Made by a program: the position numbers and the translations under genes
In this document: positions 17,467 to 29,242 of the stretch, piece by piece
Layout: every line of letters starts with the position of its first letter
Position numbering within the stretch: the first letter of the stretch is position 1
DNA from: Gluconobacter frateurii
GTDB taxonomy: Bacteria > Pseudomonadota > Alphaproteobacteria > Acetobacterales > Acetobacteraceae
DNA: 64,000 nucleotides
Direction of reading: 5' to 3'
Assembly (NCBI RefSeq): GCF_002723955.1
Contig: NZ_BEWN01000002.1
Location: forward strand, 620,001-684,000
Notes under the pieces: model-generated
Databases searched by the model: none
The model's input: only the letters and a program-made list of their open reading frames with translations
Told to the model about the DNA's origin: nothing

Positions 17467-18825
17467 ATGGGTACGCGATTCGACATTGCCTGCGGCCGGT
17501 TGCCAGAGGCCGTTCTGGATCTCAATTTCGCCGACGCTCATCCTGGCCTGAGCAACGAGCAGGCCGCGCTGGAAGCGGATCGGTGTTTCTATTGTTATGA
17601 CGCACCCTGCGTTGAGGCGTGTCCAACGGACATCGATATTCCGCGCTTCATCAAGGCGATTGCCTCGGACAATCTGGCAGGCGCATCGAAGACCATTCTT
17701 CAGTCCAACATTCTTGGTGGGTCGTGTGCCCGGGTTTGCCCAACCGAAATTCTGTGTGAACAAAAATGCGTTCACACCGCGATTGAGGCCAATCATGCCG
17801 TCCGGATTGGCGCGCTTCAGCGATTTGCAACAGACTGGCAGATGAACCAGACAACTCACCCGTTTCAACGTGCGCAAAGCACGGGACGGCGTGTTGCGAT
17901 TGTTGGCGCGGGTCCGGCAGGTCTGGCCTGTGCGCATCGTCTGGCGATGCATGGTCATGACGTCACGATCTTTGATCGGCACGAAGCACCCGGTGGTCTT
18001 AATCAGTACGGCGTGGCTGCTTACAAGCTGGCTGATAATTTCGCTCAGAAAGAGATCGATTTCCTCATGTCTATCGGGGGAATCCAGTTTCAGGGCGGTG
18101 CGGTGCTAGGGCAAACCATAACACTCGCTGACCTGCGCCAGAGCTACCACGCTGTTTTCCTCGGGATCGGCCTGTCCGGAGTACGGGCTCTCGGGTTTGA
18201 GAATGAGGGTGTGGAAGGGGTTCTGGATGCGGTCGCCTTCATTGAGGCGCTCAGATCCAGCACCCTTTCTGAAGTTCCGGTGGGGCGGCGGGTTGTGGTG
18301 ATCGGGGGCGGAAATACCGCTGTTGATGCTGCGGTGCAGGCAAAGCGTCTGGGGGCTGAGGAGATCACGCTTGTCTATCGGCGGGGCCCCGAACACATGT
18401 CTGCCACATCTGTTGAGCGGGAGTGGGCGCAGACCAATGGCGTCACCGTACGTTTCTGGGCCTCTCCCCATCATCTCCTGACGGATCAGGACGCGGTGCA
18501 AGGCATTTGCTTTAGCCGTGGAACGCCAGAAGGTGGCTACGACCCTCAGGACAGCTTTACCCTTGAAGCTGACATGGTTCTGAAAGCAATCGGGCAGGTG
18601 TTCGTGCCTGATCCAATTCAGAAAGATCAGATCCTTGTTGAAAATGGCCGCATCGTTGTGGACGCTCACGGGCGAACGTCCATGCCAGGCGTTTATGCCG
18701 GGGGTGACTGCACTGCTGGTGAAGATCTGACAGTAGCGGCCGTGCGGGATGGCCGGGATGCTGCCGAAGCCATTCATGCAGAACTGATGGCCTCCAGCGT
18801 TGAAAAGGACGCGAACAATGGCTGA
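17467..18825 (+). CDS. preT: NAD-dependent dihydropyrimidine dehydrogenase subunit PreT
   Basis: PreT is the flavin subunit that passes electrons between NAD(H) and PreA in the first step of reductive pyrimidine breakdown (uracil/thymine to dihydro forms). The 452-residue protein has two N-terminal iron-sulfur cysteine groups (CFYCYDAPCVEACP near 39-52 and CARVCPTEILCEQKC near 81-95). An FAD fingerprint VAIVGAGPAGLACAHRLA lies near 142-159, and an NAD-binding VVVIGGGNTAVDAAV segment near 277-291. The start is ATG at 17467. Its last 8 bases overlap the preA start, so the subunits are coupled. Confidence 0.93.
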   Translation: MGTRFDIACGRLPEAVLDLNFADAHPGLSNEQAALEADRCFYCYDAPCVEACPTDIDIPRFIKAIASDNLAGASKTILQSNILGGSCARVCPTEILCEQKCVHTAIEANHAVRIGALQRFATDWQMNQTTHPFQRAQSTGRRVAIVGAGPAGLACAHRLAMHGHDVTIFDRHEAPGGLNQYGVAAYKLADNFAQKEIDFLMSIGGIQFQGGAVLGQTITLADLRQSYHAVFLGIGLSGVRALGFENEGVEGVLDAVAFIEALRSSTLSEVPVGRRVVVIGGGNTAVDAAVQAKRLGAEEITLVYRRGPEHMSATSVEREWAQTNGVTVRFWASPHHLLTDQDAVQGICFSRGTPEGGYDPQDSFTLEADMVLKAIGQVFVPDPIQKDQILVENGRIVVDAHGRTSMPGVYAGGDCTAGEDLTVAAVRDGRDAAEAIHAELMASSVEKDANNG

Positions 18826-20086
18826 TTTACGGACCGTTTTTGCCGGTATTAAATCTCCCAATCCTTTCTGGCTGGCTTCCGCCCCTCCGACTGACAAGGA
18901 ATATAATGTCCGTCGTGCTTTTCAGGCGGGCTGGGGCGGTGTTGTCTGGAAAACGCTTGGTGAAGATCCGCCTGTCGTCAACCTGAGTTCTCGTTATGGA
19001 GCGTTGGGCTTTGAAGGACGCAGGCTCATTGGTCTCAACAACATCGAGCTGATTTCAGATCGTCCTCTTGCGACCAATATTGCGGAAATCAAACGCGTCA
19101 AACGGGAATTTCCAGACAGGGCCGTAATCGTCAGCCTCATGGTTCCCTGCGAGGAAGACAAGTGGAAAGCCATTCTTCCCATCGTGGAGGAAACGGGTGC
19201 TGATGGGATTGAACTGAATTTCGGATGCCCGCATGGCATGTCCGAGCGCAATATGGGCGCGGCGGTCGGGCAGGTTCCGGAATACGTGGAGATGGTGACG
19301 CGGTGGTGCAAGCAGAACACCCGCATGCCAGTCATCGTCAAATTGACACCGAACGTGACCAATATCCTGATGCCGGCCAGAGCGGCGCGTGCTGGCGGTG
19401 CGGATGCCGTGTCGCTGATCAACACGATCCAGTCTGTCATCGGTGTTGATCTGGACGCTATGGCGCCGATGCCTGTGGTGGGCGGCAAAGGGACGCATGG
19501 CGGATATTGTGGTCCTGCCGTCAAGCCGATTGCCTTGCGCATGATTGGGGAGATCGCCCGGGACCCGACCATGGCCGGGATTCCGATTTCCGGGATCGGC
19601 GGCATCAGCAACTGGCGGGATTCGGCGGAATTTCTGGCTATGGGAGCGGGGTCTCTTCAGGTCTGTACGGCTGCCATGCATTATGGCTTCCGCATCGTTG
19701 AAGACATGATTGATGGTCTGTCCAACTGGATGGACGGGAAGGGTTATGAGCGGCTGGACGATGTGACAGGGCGGGCGGTTTCGCAGTTTGTTCCCTGGAA
19801 CCAGCTCAATATGAAATTCCGGACCATCGCCGATATTGATCAGGACGCCTGTGTCGGGTGTGGGCTCTGTCACATTGCCTGTGAAGATACGTCCCATCAG
19901 GCCATTTCAAAACGTAATGGGCCGGATCGTCGCCATTATGAAGTGATCGAGGATGAGTGTGTCGGGTGCAATCTCTGCGCCCATGTCTGCCCGGTCGACG
20001 ACTGTATCACGATGGTTCCGCAGCCTGTCGATGGAGAACTGACATGGCCTGAACATCCTTCAAACCCTCACCGGATTACAGCCTGA
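18818..20086 (+). CDS. preA: NAD-dependent dihydropyrimidine dehydrogenase subunit PreA
   Basis: PreA is the catalytic FMN subunit of dihydropyrimidine dehydrogenase. Its first 320 residues form a dihydroorotate-dehydrogenase-like barrel, with NFGCPHGMSERNMGAAVGQ in the position of the active-site loop. The C-terminus has a ferredoxin domain with two CxxCxxC groups (CVGCGLCHIAC and CVGCNLCAHVC) for two [4Fe-4S] clusters. The chosen ATG at 18818 has AAGGA eight bases upstream and overlaps the preT end. The protein has 422 residues, as usual for this subunit. Confidence 0.95.
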   Translation: MADLRTVFAGIKSPNPFWLASAPPTDKEYNVRRAFQAGWGGVVWKTLGEDPPVVNLSSRYGALGFEGRRLIGLNNIELISDRPLATNIAEIKRVKREFPDRAVIVSLMVPCEEDKWKAILPIVEETGADGIELNFGCPHGMSERNMGAAVGQVPEYVEMVTRWCKQNTRMPVIVKLTPNVTNILMPARAARAGGADAVSLINTIQSVIGVDLDAMAPMPVVGGKGTHGGYCGPAVKPIALRMIGEIARDPTMAGIPISGIGGISNWRDSAEFLAMGAGSLQVCTAAMHYGFRIVEDMIDGLSNWMDGKGYERLDDVTGRAVSQFVPWNQLNMKFRTIADIDQDACVGCGLCHIACEDTSHQAISKRNGPDRRHYEVIEDECVGCNLCAHVCPVDDCITMVPQPVDGELTWPEHPSNPHRITA

Positions 20087-20148
20087 AAAGCAGGAGGCGC
20101 CCCTCCAGGACAGGGCGTACCTATACGAACTGACGAAGGACCCTCGGT

Positions 20149-21390
20149 ATGAGTCAAAGCAATATCCGCATCGACGGGAACGCTCTGTGGGCAGATCTGA
20201 TGGAAACCGCCCGTTTTGGTGGGACGTCTAAAGGCGGTATTCGTCGCCTGACACTGACGCAGGAAGACAGACAGGTTCGGGAATGGTTTGCCGCGACCTG
20301 TGAAAAGCTGGGCTGCACTATCACCATCGATACGATGGGGAACATGTTTGCGCGACGTCCGGGTCAGGATGCCAGTTTGCCCCCCATTACCATGGGCAGC
20401 CATCTTGATACCCAGCCGACGGGTGGAAAATTCGACGGTATCCTGGGTGTTCTGGGTGGTCTCGCCGTTCTGCGAGCCCTTCACGAGGCAGGGCATGTCA
20501 CGCGGCATCCGATCGAACTGATCAACTGGACGAACGAGGAAGGCTCACGTTTTACACCTCCGATGATGTGTTCAGGCGTTTTTGCGAGGGTGTTCACCGA
20601 ACAGGAGGTGCTGGACAAGCGCGATCGTACTGGTGCCCGATTTGGGGATGAACTGGTGGCCATTGGCTACCGGGGGCAGGAGCCCTGCGGAGATCATCCG
20701 ATAGGCGCTTATTTCGAACTCCACATCGAGCAGGGACCCATTCTCGAAGTGGAGAACCGGGTCATTGGTGCTGTCTCGGGTGTGCAGGGGATGCGCTGGT
20801 ATGAAGTGACGGTAAAGGGCAAGGACGCGCATGCGGGATCAACGCCGATGCCGATGCGGCATGATGCCCTGCTGGCGGCATCTAAAATGGTCGTTGCCCT
20901 TTCGGAGGTGGCACACGCCAATGCCCCCGGAGCCGTTGGAACGGTTGGTCTGATCGAGAACAGACCCAACAGCAACAATGTGGTGCCGGGCGAGACGTTC
21001 TTTACTGTCGATATTCGGCACCCAGATGACGCAGTCGTTGCGGCCATGGAGCAGGATTTCATGGCCCGCTTCCGGCAGATTGCTGAGGTGGCTGGTGTGA
21101 CGCTGGAGATTGTTCCAATCTGGGATGCTCCCGCAGTCCATTTTGATGCCCGTTGCGTGGATATGGTTGCGGAGTCAGCGCGTCAGATGGGGTATGAGCC
21201 ACGCCCGATCGTGTCCGGGCCGGGCCATGATGCGGCTTATCTGGCCAAGGTTGCCCCGACAGCCATGATTTTCGTCCCGTGCAGGGATGGCCTGAGCCAC
21301 AACGAGGAAGAAAGCATCACAGAAAGCGAAGCCGAGGCGGGTGCCAATGTTCTTCTCGGCGCTGTTCTACGTGCGGATAGTGTCCTCTAG
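20149..21390 (+). CDS. M20-family Zn hydrolase, probable N-carbamoyl-beta-alanine amidohydrolase
   Basis: A 413-residue amidohydrolase of the HyuC/PydC/AllC type. The metal-binding blocks are GSHLDTQPTGGKFDGILGVL near 83-102 and WTNEEGSRFTPPMMCSGVF near 125-143, followed by the dimerisation domain and a late GPGHDA segment. In this cluster it fits the third step of the pathway, hydrolysis of N-carbamoyl-beta-alanine to beta-alanine, CO2 and ammonia. Related enzymes act on allantoate or N-carbamoyl-L-amino acids, so the substrate is inferred from context. It starts 62 bases after preA, in the same operon. Confidence 0.88.
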   Translation: MSQSNIRIDGNALWADLMETARFGGTSKGGIRRLTLTQEDRQVREWFAATCEKLGCTITIDTMGNMFARRPGQDASLPPITMGSHLDTQPTGGKFDGILGVLGGLAVLRALHEAGHVTRHPIELINWTNEEGSRFTPPMMCSGVFARVFTEQEVLDKRDRTGARFGDELVAIGYRGQEPCGDHPIGAYFELHIEQGPILEVENRVIGAVSGVQGMRWYEVTVKGKDAHAGSTPMPMRHDALLAASKMVVALSEVAHANAPGAVGTVGLIENRPNSNNVVPGETFFTVDIRHPDDAVVAAMEQDFMARFRQIAEVAGVTLEIVPIWDAPAVHFDARCVDMVAESARQMGYEPRPIVSGPGHDAAYLAKVAPTAMIFVPCRDGLSHNEEESITESEAEAGANVLLGAVLRADSVL

Positions 21391-21473
21391 ATCCTCGCTG
21401 ACGAGAAAGGCTTGTCGTTCGTCCTGAGAACTGTCAAAAATCTGCTCCCGCATAGCAGGCTGGGAGCAATACG

Positions 21474-22184
21474 GTGCCAAAAGACAGTCTGGAGGTCGCT
21501 CCGAGCCCCAGAAAAAGAGCAAAAGCCGGGGCGCCTCGACGGGCCACCATTCCGCAGATCCTCAATGCAGCGGAATGGACGTTCGGCACGCGCGGCCTGA
21601 AAGGGACGCGGTTAGAGGATATTGCCAAGGTCTGTGATATCCCCAAGGCGAATATTCTTTACTATTTTGGCTCCAAGGAAGACCTCTACAATGCCACATT
21701 GACCCGGCTTCTGGATGTCTGGCTGACGGATGCGGATACCTGGCTGTCTCCTGAAAGAGATCCGTTAGAAGGGTTGAAGGGTTATATTGAAGCCAAGATA
21801 GCGTTCTCCCGCACGCGGCCTGAAGGCTCACGTCTGTTTGCACAGGAGCTGCTTTCGGGAGGGCTTATGGTGCAAGACTTCCTGAAGGGGGAATTACGCG
21901 CGCATGTTGCCCGGCACGTCGCTATTTTCCTTGAATGGCAGGCAAGGGGCATTATGGCTCCCATCGACCCGACACATTTTCTCTTTCTGCTTTGGTCAGG
22001 TACGCAGGCTTATGCGGACATGCAGGTCCAGTACGAAGCCGTTCTGGACCGGGCGCCCCTGATTGATGCTGACTACGAGACTGGCGTTGCCACGATCATG
22101 ACGCTTGTTGGCCCGCTTTTCCGTCCACTGGCGCCAGACGCGTCAGGAGGAGATGGAAAGCCAGCCCAGAGAAAAAGCCTGTAA
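21474..22184 (+). CDS. TetR-family regulator (RutR-like)
   Basis: The 236-residue protein has an N-terminal TetR helix-turn-helix (TRLEDIAKVCDIPKANILYYF, about 49-69). Its C-terminal ligand domain resembles RutR, the uracil-sensing regulator of pyrimidine catabolism. The start is GTG at 21474 with GGGAG seven bases upstream. It lies at the end of the preT-preA-hydrolase operon. Two RutR-box-like operators precede the two arms of the cluster, which suggests it controls them and is released by uracil or thymine. Its 3' end overlaps the convergent NCS1 gene by 89 bases. Confidence 0.87.
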   Translation: MPKDSLEVAPSPRKRAKAGAPRRATIPQILNAAEWTFGTRGLKGTRLEDIAKVCDIPKANILYYFGSKEDLYNATLTRLLDVWLTDADTWLSPERDPLEGLKGYIEAKIAFSRTRPEGSRLFAQELLSGGLMVQDFLKGELRAHVARHVAIFLEWQARGIMAPIDPTHFLFLLWSGTQAYADMQVQYEAVLDRAPLIDADYETGVATIMTLVGPLFRPLAPDASGGDGKPAQRKSL

Positions 22185-23550
22185 ACCAGGCGAAGTTCTG
22201 AAATGCGGCCAACTGGGGCATGAACACGTTGGCCAAACCTACCAGAACAGCAAGCACGAGCGCATAGACTGCCACTGGGTTGACGCCTCCGCGGTACCAG
22301 TATCGGGCTGCGGGATCGGTACTGTATAGTGCTCCAACGTCCAGTCTCTGTCGCTGAACAAGATAATAATCCGCCAGTAGAATGCCCGTGACCGGCGCAA
22401 TAAACAGCCCCAGAACATCAAGGGTGAGATGGATCAGGTCAGGGCGTGCATAAAGATTCCATGGGGTGAGGAGAATGGCACCAATGGAGGCGATAATTCC
22501 GCCACCCTTCCATGAAATTGACGCGGGAGCGATATTCGAAAAATCAAAGGCGGCAGAAACAAAATTGGCGGAAATATTGATGCCGATGGTTGCCACGACA
22601 AATGTCAGAATGCCCACAAGCATGATTGCCTGATTATCAAGTCTGGTGACAGTTTCGACCGGGTCGATCAGGATTTTTCCGAAGACTGGCTGGGTCAGTG
22701 TCACTGTTGTCAAAGCGAGGGCGGAGAATGCCATAAAATTAATGGGCAGCCCCCAGAAATTCCCGCGCCGCACAGCCTCGATACTGACACCGTATCGAGA
22801 AAAATCGCCAAAGTTCAGAATGATGGGGGAAAAGAAAGCGATCGTCAGGGAAATGACATTCAGGAGCCCGGTCAGGTGTTGACTCAAGGTAAGATCTGAA
22901 CGCGGGAGAACGGAGAAGCTGATTTGCCCCCGGGTTTTCCAAAGCAGGATACCGTCCAGAAGAACCATCATGATGTAAATCGCCGGGCCGGCCCAGTCGA
23001 TGAAATGACGGATAGACTCCATGCCACGCCAGAACACGGCCAGTTGCAGGGACCAGACCAACAGGAATGCGCCCCATCCCATCATGGATAGTCCCAGAAA
23101 ACCATGCTGGTGCACATCACTGTAAGCAGTCAGCGATGGCATCACGCGCAGCAAAAACAGGACAACAGCATTCGAGGCCAGCCAGGTCTGAATTCCATAC
23201 CAGCCAATTGCGATAATCCCACGCACAAGAGCCGGGATAATGGCGCCATAAACGCCGAAGACGCTTCGGATGATAACAGGGAAGGGCGCGCCGGAACGCA
23301 GACTCGGCACCGCGATCAGATTGCACAGAACCTGCACGGCAACGATTGCGACCAGAAGCCCGAAAAGCACACTCCTGACCGGTAGCCCCATGGCGAAGAA
23401 CGTACCGACTGTCATGTAGCCAGCGACGCTGTGAACATCCGACATCCAGAGAAAAAGATAGTCTTTCCAGGCCCAGTGTCTGTCTCGAACAGGTGCTAGA
23501 TCGGCATTGGTCAAACGACCTGAAGGGTTCACGTCCGGCAGTTGTGTCAT
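22096..23550 (-). CDS. NCS1-family nucleobase permease
   Basis: A 484-residue membrane protein with 12 hydrophobic segments and the NCS1 opening (DLAPVRDRHWAWKDYLFLWM near 17-36). This family imports uracil, cytosine, allantoin, hydantoins or thiamine with a cation. In this cluster the likely cargo is uracil/thymine or a dihydropyrimidine. It is transcribed divergently from the dihydropyrimidinase gene, with a RutR-box-like site between them. The C-terminus overlaps the TetR gene tail to tail. ATG at 23550 has GGGA about ten bases upstream. Confidence 0.9.
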   Translation of the reverse strand: MTQLPDVNPSGRLTNADLAPVRDRHWAWKDYLFLWMSDVHSVAGYMTVGTFFAMGLPVRSVLFGLLVAIVAVQVLCNLIAVPSLRSGAPFPVIIRSVFGVYGAIIPALVRGIIAIGWYGIQTWLASNAVVLFLLRVMPSLTAYSDVHQHGFLGLSMMGWGAFLLVWSLQLAVFWRGMESIRHFIDWAGPAIYIMMVLLDGILLWKTRGQISFSVLPRSDLTLSQHLTGLLNVISLTIAFFSPIILNFGDFSRYGVSIEAVRRGNFWGLPINFMAFSALALTTVTLTQPVFGKILIDPVETVTRLDNQAIMLVGILTFVVATIGINISANFVSAAFDFSNIAPASISWKGGGIIASIGAILLTPWNLYARPDLIHLTLDVLGLFIAPVTGILLADYYLVQRQRLDVGALYSTDPAARYWYRGGVNPVAVYALVLAVLVGLANVFMPQLAAFQNFAWFTGFFSGLAFHLLLTRLAPVDGKAGQQAS

Positions 23551-23599
23551 GACTGATGATCCCTGTTCTCGAAAAAAATCCGGCAGTGCAATCGTTATG

Positions 23600-23615
23600 T
23601 TGACCGAATGGTCAG
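23600..23615. promoter_or_regulatory. RutR-box-like operator between permease and dihydropyrimidinase genes
   Basis: TTGACCGAATGGTCAG contains a perfect TGACC-N4-GGTCA inverted repeat, very close to the known E. coli RutR consensus. It sits in the 133-base divergent promoter region and matches the site before preT at most positions. Confidence 0.75.
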
Positions 23616-23620
23616 ATTAG

Positions 23621-26451
<2,831 letters not shown>

Positions 26452-26495
26452 TCTATCTAGCGTAGAACCTAAAAATTTAATCAATAATTTTTAAA

Positions 26496-26530
26496 AGCCG
26501 AATGATGCCATCATCATTCGGCTAATTCTT
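26496..26530 (+). terminator. Terminator of the dihydropyrimidinase/aminotransferase operon
   Basis: A perfect 12-bp stem (AGCCGAATGATG / CATCATTCGGCT) with a four-base loop is followed by AATTCTTTT, 45 bases past the aminotransferase stop codon. Confidence 0.85.
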
Positions 26531-26668
26531 TTCCCAGTTATTTCATTCATATTATTTGAATTATTCTTGAGATTTCTGTTGACCGGAAAATACATAATAT
26601 TTCATTATTATATCGTAATATATACGTAGCGACTTTCCTGACTGCCCCTGATTGTCGGAGAAAAAAAA

Positions 26669-29008
26669 GTGAAAGCACTGGTTTCTCGTTTGCTTCTCAG
26701 TACCATTTTGGGTTCGGCGATCATTGTAGGGGAGGCGAACAGCCTTAAAGCGGCCCCATTATCACGGCCGCGACATGCGCCAGCCAGACATTCTGCAGCA
26801 CCTCAATCCGCAAAAACCCGTCCGCATAAAACCTCCATGACGGCGACCAGTGAAGAAAATGTTGGGGTGAGGGGGTCAAGGCGGGCACGTGATTCCGGTG
26901 GCGGCATGATGCGCGTCGAGACGGCTCCCTACGCGGTGCAGTCTGTGGGAAAGCAGTATATCGAGATGAGAAGCCCGACATCCACGGGTTTGGATGTCGT
27001 ACAAAATCTGCCGAGTGTCAGTATCGCGATGCCGGATACGTCCGGCATAAAAGGTGGCGCTCTCTATATGCGGGGCTTCACAGATGCTGATACGGCGCTT
27101 CTTCTCGATGGCGCTCCGGCATCTTTAGCTGCGTATCTGCAGCAGAATGTGGATGCAGAAAATATTGAAACCGTCACCATGACGCCTGGCAGTTCTCCCA
27201 TTGATGCCCCTGCATCGAATGCTACCGCGGGTACATTGGACGAGCGGACATACACACCCGGCAAGAAAGCGGGTGGGAGCATGGATTTCTCTTATGGCAC
27301 CAATAATATGTCACGCGAGTTCGTGCGGCTGGAATCTGGAGAAATTGGAAACTCGGGAGTTCGGTCTTACATTTCGGTTTCGAATACACATGCGCGCCAA
27401 TGGATGGGAGCGGGAACAAACCGCAGAACACATGTGGATGTTGGGCTATTCAAGGAATTTACGAATGGTTCGACCGTAAAGTTTTTTGGCTCCTGGAACA
27501 ATTCGATGTTCACGATTGATGCCTATCCGGATGCCAAGACGTTCTACGATTATAAGCACACTGGAAATGGATATAATCGCACAGATATCTGGGACAGAAA
27601 TTCTACCTCAGCAGGGAATTACTGGCAGGGAAATATTGATTCCTGGAACCAGTTTTTCGTCACAACCCAAGCCCATATCATCATCAATAAGCGCGTGAGT
27701 TTCGACTTGTCCCCTTATTTTGCGACCGGTTTTGGTTGGGATGGTTCTTCCGCTGGTACGCCTGCTTCCACAGGGGCGACCTATTATTACGGAAACGGAC
27801 AAAAGGTAGATGCGTCCGCTCCTCTAAGCACATACTGGGCCCAGCATTGGTCTCCTCAGGTTGGACTTGTGGCCAAGCTTGGATATGACATTGATCGCCA
27901 TAATCATCTGTCTTTTGGCTACTGGTATGAGAATAATGCCGTCGATTATTTCTTCCCAACGATGGCGACGCAGGGAGATGGTCGTAACGCCAAGACCAAT
28001 GCCGCGGCCTATAAACTTTATACAGCGGACGGGCAGGAAGCCATTTACACGTACAATGCCGGTTACGAACTGAATTCATTCTTTGTTGAAGATACAGCAA
28101 AATATTTCGACGATCGACTGCTCGTAAATGCAGGGTTCAAATATATTATGTCCAACTACTGGGACAGAGCGTCAGGATTAAGCCAATTTACGATTGGTGC
28201 CAATTCGACAGCACCGTTGCCGCATCTGTCAGTCTCGTACAAGTTCGATACACACAGTCAGATTTATCTGAATGCAGAAGGGGATTTCCGCCAGCCATCG
28301 CCATCGCAGCTTTCTGCATCAACATCCTTGCCCAAAAACCAGTATTCAATCACCGAACAAATTGGGTATCGGTATAATAACCGCTACCTGACTCTCGATA
28401 TTGCCGCATTTAATTCGAATATTACGAACCGGCTTCTGACAACGTACCTTCCCAACACGGCCTATGCGGTTTCAAATGCCGGCAATCAAACAATCCGCGG
28501 TTTTGATGCCATGATTGCAGGGCGGGATTTTCATCATTTTAGCCCTTACGCTTCCGTTGAGTACCTGCACGGCACGTTTGATTCCAACATCCCTTATGGA
28601 GATACCTATCTCCCGACAAAGGGCAAGCAATCCATTCTGACGCCCCGGGTTCTGGCGAATTTTGGTCTTACTTACAGCAATGCAGGATTTTTCGGGAACT
28701 TCAGCCTCCATTACACCGGCCCTCAATCCGTTACGCTTGTGAATGATCAGAGAATGCCCGGGTTCGTCACAAATACTCTGGCTCTTGGCTATCATTTCAA
28801 GCCACTTTATTTTTTGAAGACACCAACATTCCGTCTGAATTTTTCAAATCTGACAGGGTCAATCATTCGCGTGGGGACAACTGGAATTACCAATAACTAT
28901 CGCAGCGTCACGTTGCTCGATGGTAGCACTCTTGCAGGGGGCAGCGGTGCATCCTTTTATGTCCTTCCCAGATTTTCAATGACCGGCACAATTTCTTCGG
29001 ATTTTTAA
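26669..29008 (+). CDS. TonB-dependent outer membrane receptor
   Basis: A 779-residue outer membrane receptor with a signal peptide (1-28), a plug domain (about 85-190, with LYMRGFTDADTALLLDGAPA) and a C-terminal beta-barrel rich in aromatic and Asn/Thr residues ending in Phe. The substrate is unknown; siderophore-type members of the family look similar. The start is GTG at 26669, with GGAG nine bases upstream. Codon use and the flanks are more AT-rich than those of the neighbours, and no other transport gene is adjacent, so horizontal acquisition is possible. No clear Fur box was seen in its AT-rich upstream region. Confidence 0.88.
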   Translation: MKALVSRLLLSTILGSAIIVGEANSLKAAPLSRPRHAPARHSAAPQSAKTRPHKTSMTATSEENVGVRGSRRARDSGGGMMRVETAPYAVQSVGKQYIEMRSPTSTGLDVVQNLPSVSIAMPDTSGIKGGALYMRGFTDADTALLLDGAPASLAAYLQQNVDAENIETVTMTPGSSPIDAPASNATAGTLDERTYTPGKKAGGSMDFSYGTNNMSREFVRLESGEIGNSGVRSYISVSNTHARQWMGAGTNRRTHVDVGLFKEFTNGSTVKFFGSWNNSMFTIDAYPDAKTFYDYKHTGNGYNRTDIWDRNSTSAGNYWQGNIDSWNQFFVTTQAHIIINKRVSFDLSPYFATGFGWDGSSAGTPASTGATYYYGNGQKVDASAPLSTYWAQHWSPQVGLVAKLGYDIDRHNHLSFGYWYENNAVDYFFPTMATQGDGRNAKTNAAAYKLYTADGQEAIYTYNAGYELNSFFVEDTAKYFDDRLLVNAGFKYIMSNYWDRASGLSQFTIGANSTAPLPHLSVSYKFDTHSQIYLNAEGDFRQPSPSQLSASTSLPKNQYSITEQIGYRYNNRYLTLDIAAFNSNITNRLLTTYLPNTAYAVSNAGNQTIRGFDAMIAGRDFHHFSPYASVEYLHGTFDSNIPYGDTYLPTKGKQSILTPRVLANFGLTYSNAGFFGNFSLHYTGPQSVTLVNDQRMPGFVTNTLALGYHFKPLYFLKTPTFRLNFSNLTGSIIRVGTTGITNNYRSVTLLDGSTLAGGSGASFYVLPRFSMTGTISSDF

Positions 29009-29035
29009 CATGGGAACCATGAGTTGTAATGCCTT

Positions 29036-29060
29036 TGGGTGTTGGTTTGTATAACACCCA
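29036..29060 (+). terminator. Weak hairpin after the TonB receptor gene
   Basis: An 8-bp stem (TGGGTGTT / AACACCCA) with a nine-base loop and a T-rich tail (TTTGTTATTA) lies 27 bases past the stop codon. Confidence 0.5.
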
Positions 29061-29242
29061 TTTGTTATTAGGGTTTCTGGCGAAATAATACTTCCTGTCT
29101 TCTCTAAAGTAGCTTTGCAAGATAGAGTTTAGATAATATAAATATATAAGTGCATAGGTGTAAAACAATTCGTTAATATTTGTTATTAATTTCGTGTGTA
29201 TTTTCTCTATGGTTCGTCGGTCTTAATAAAAAACGATGAACC

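Noticed and set aside
18106-18897. Minus-strand open frame opposite preT
   Set aside because: It lies inside a well-supported gene and has the composition of an antisense shadow.
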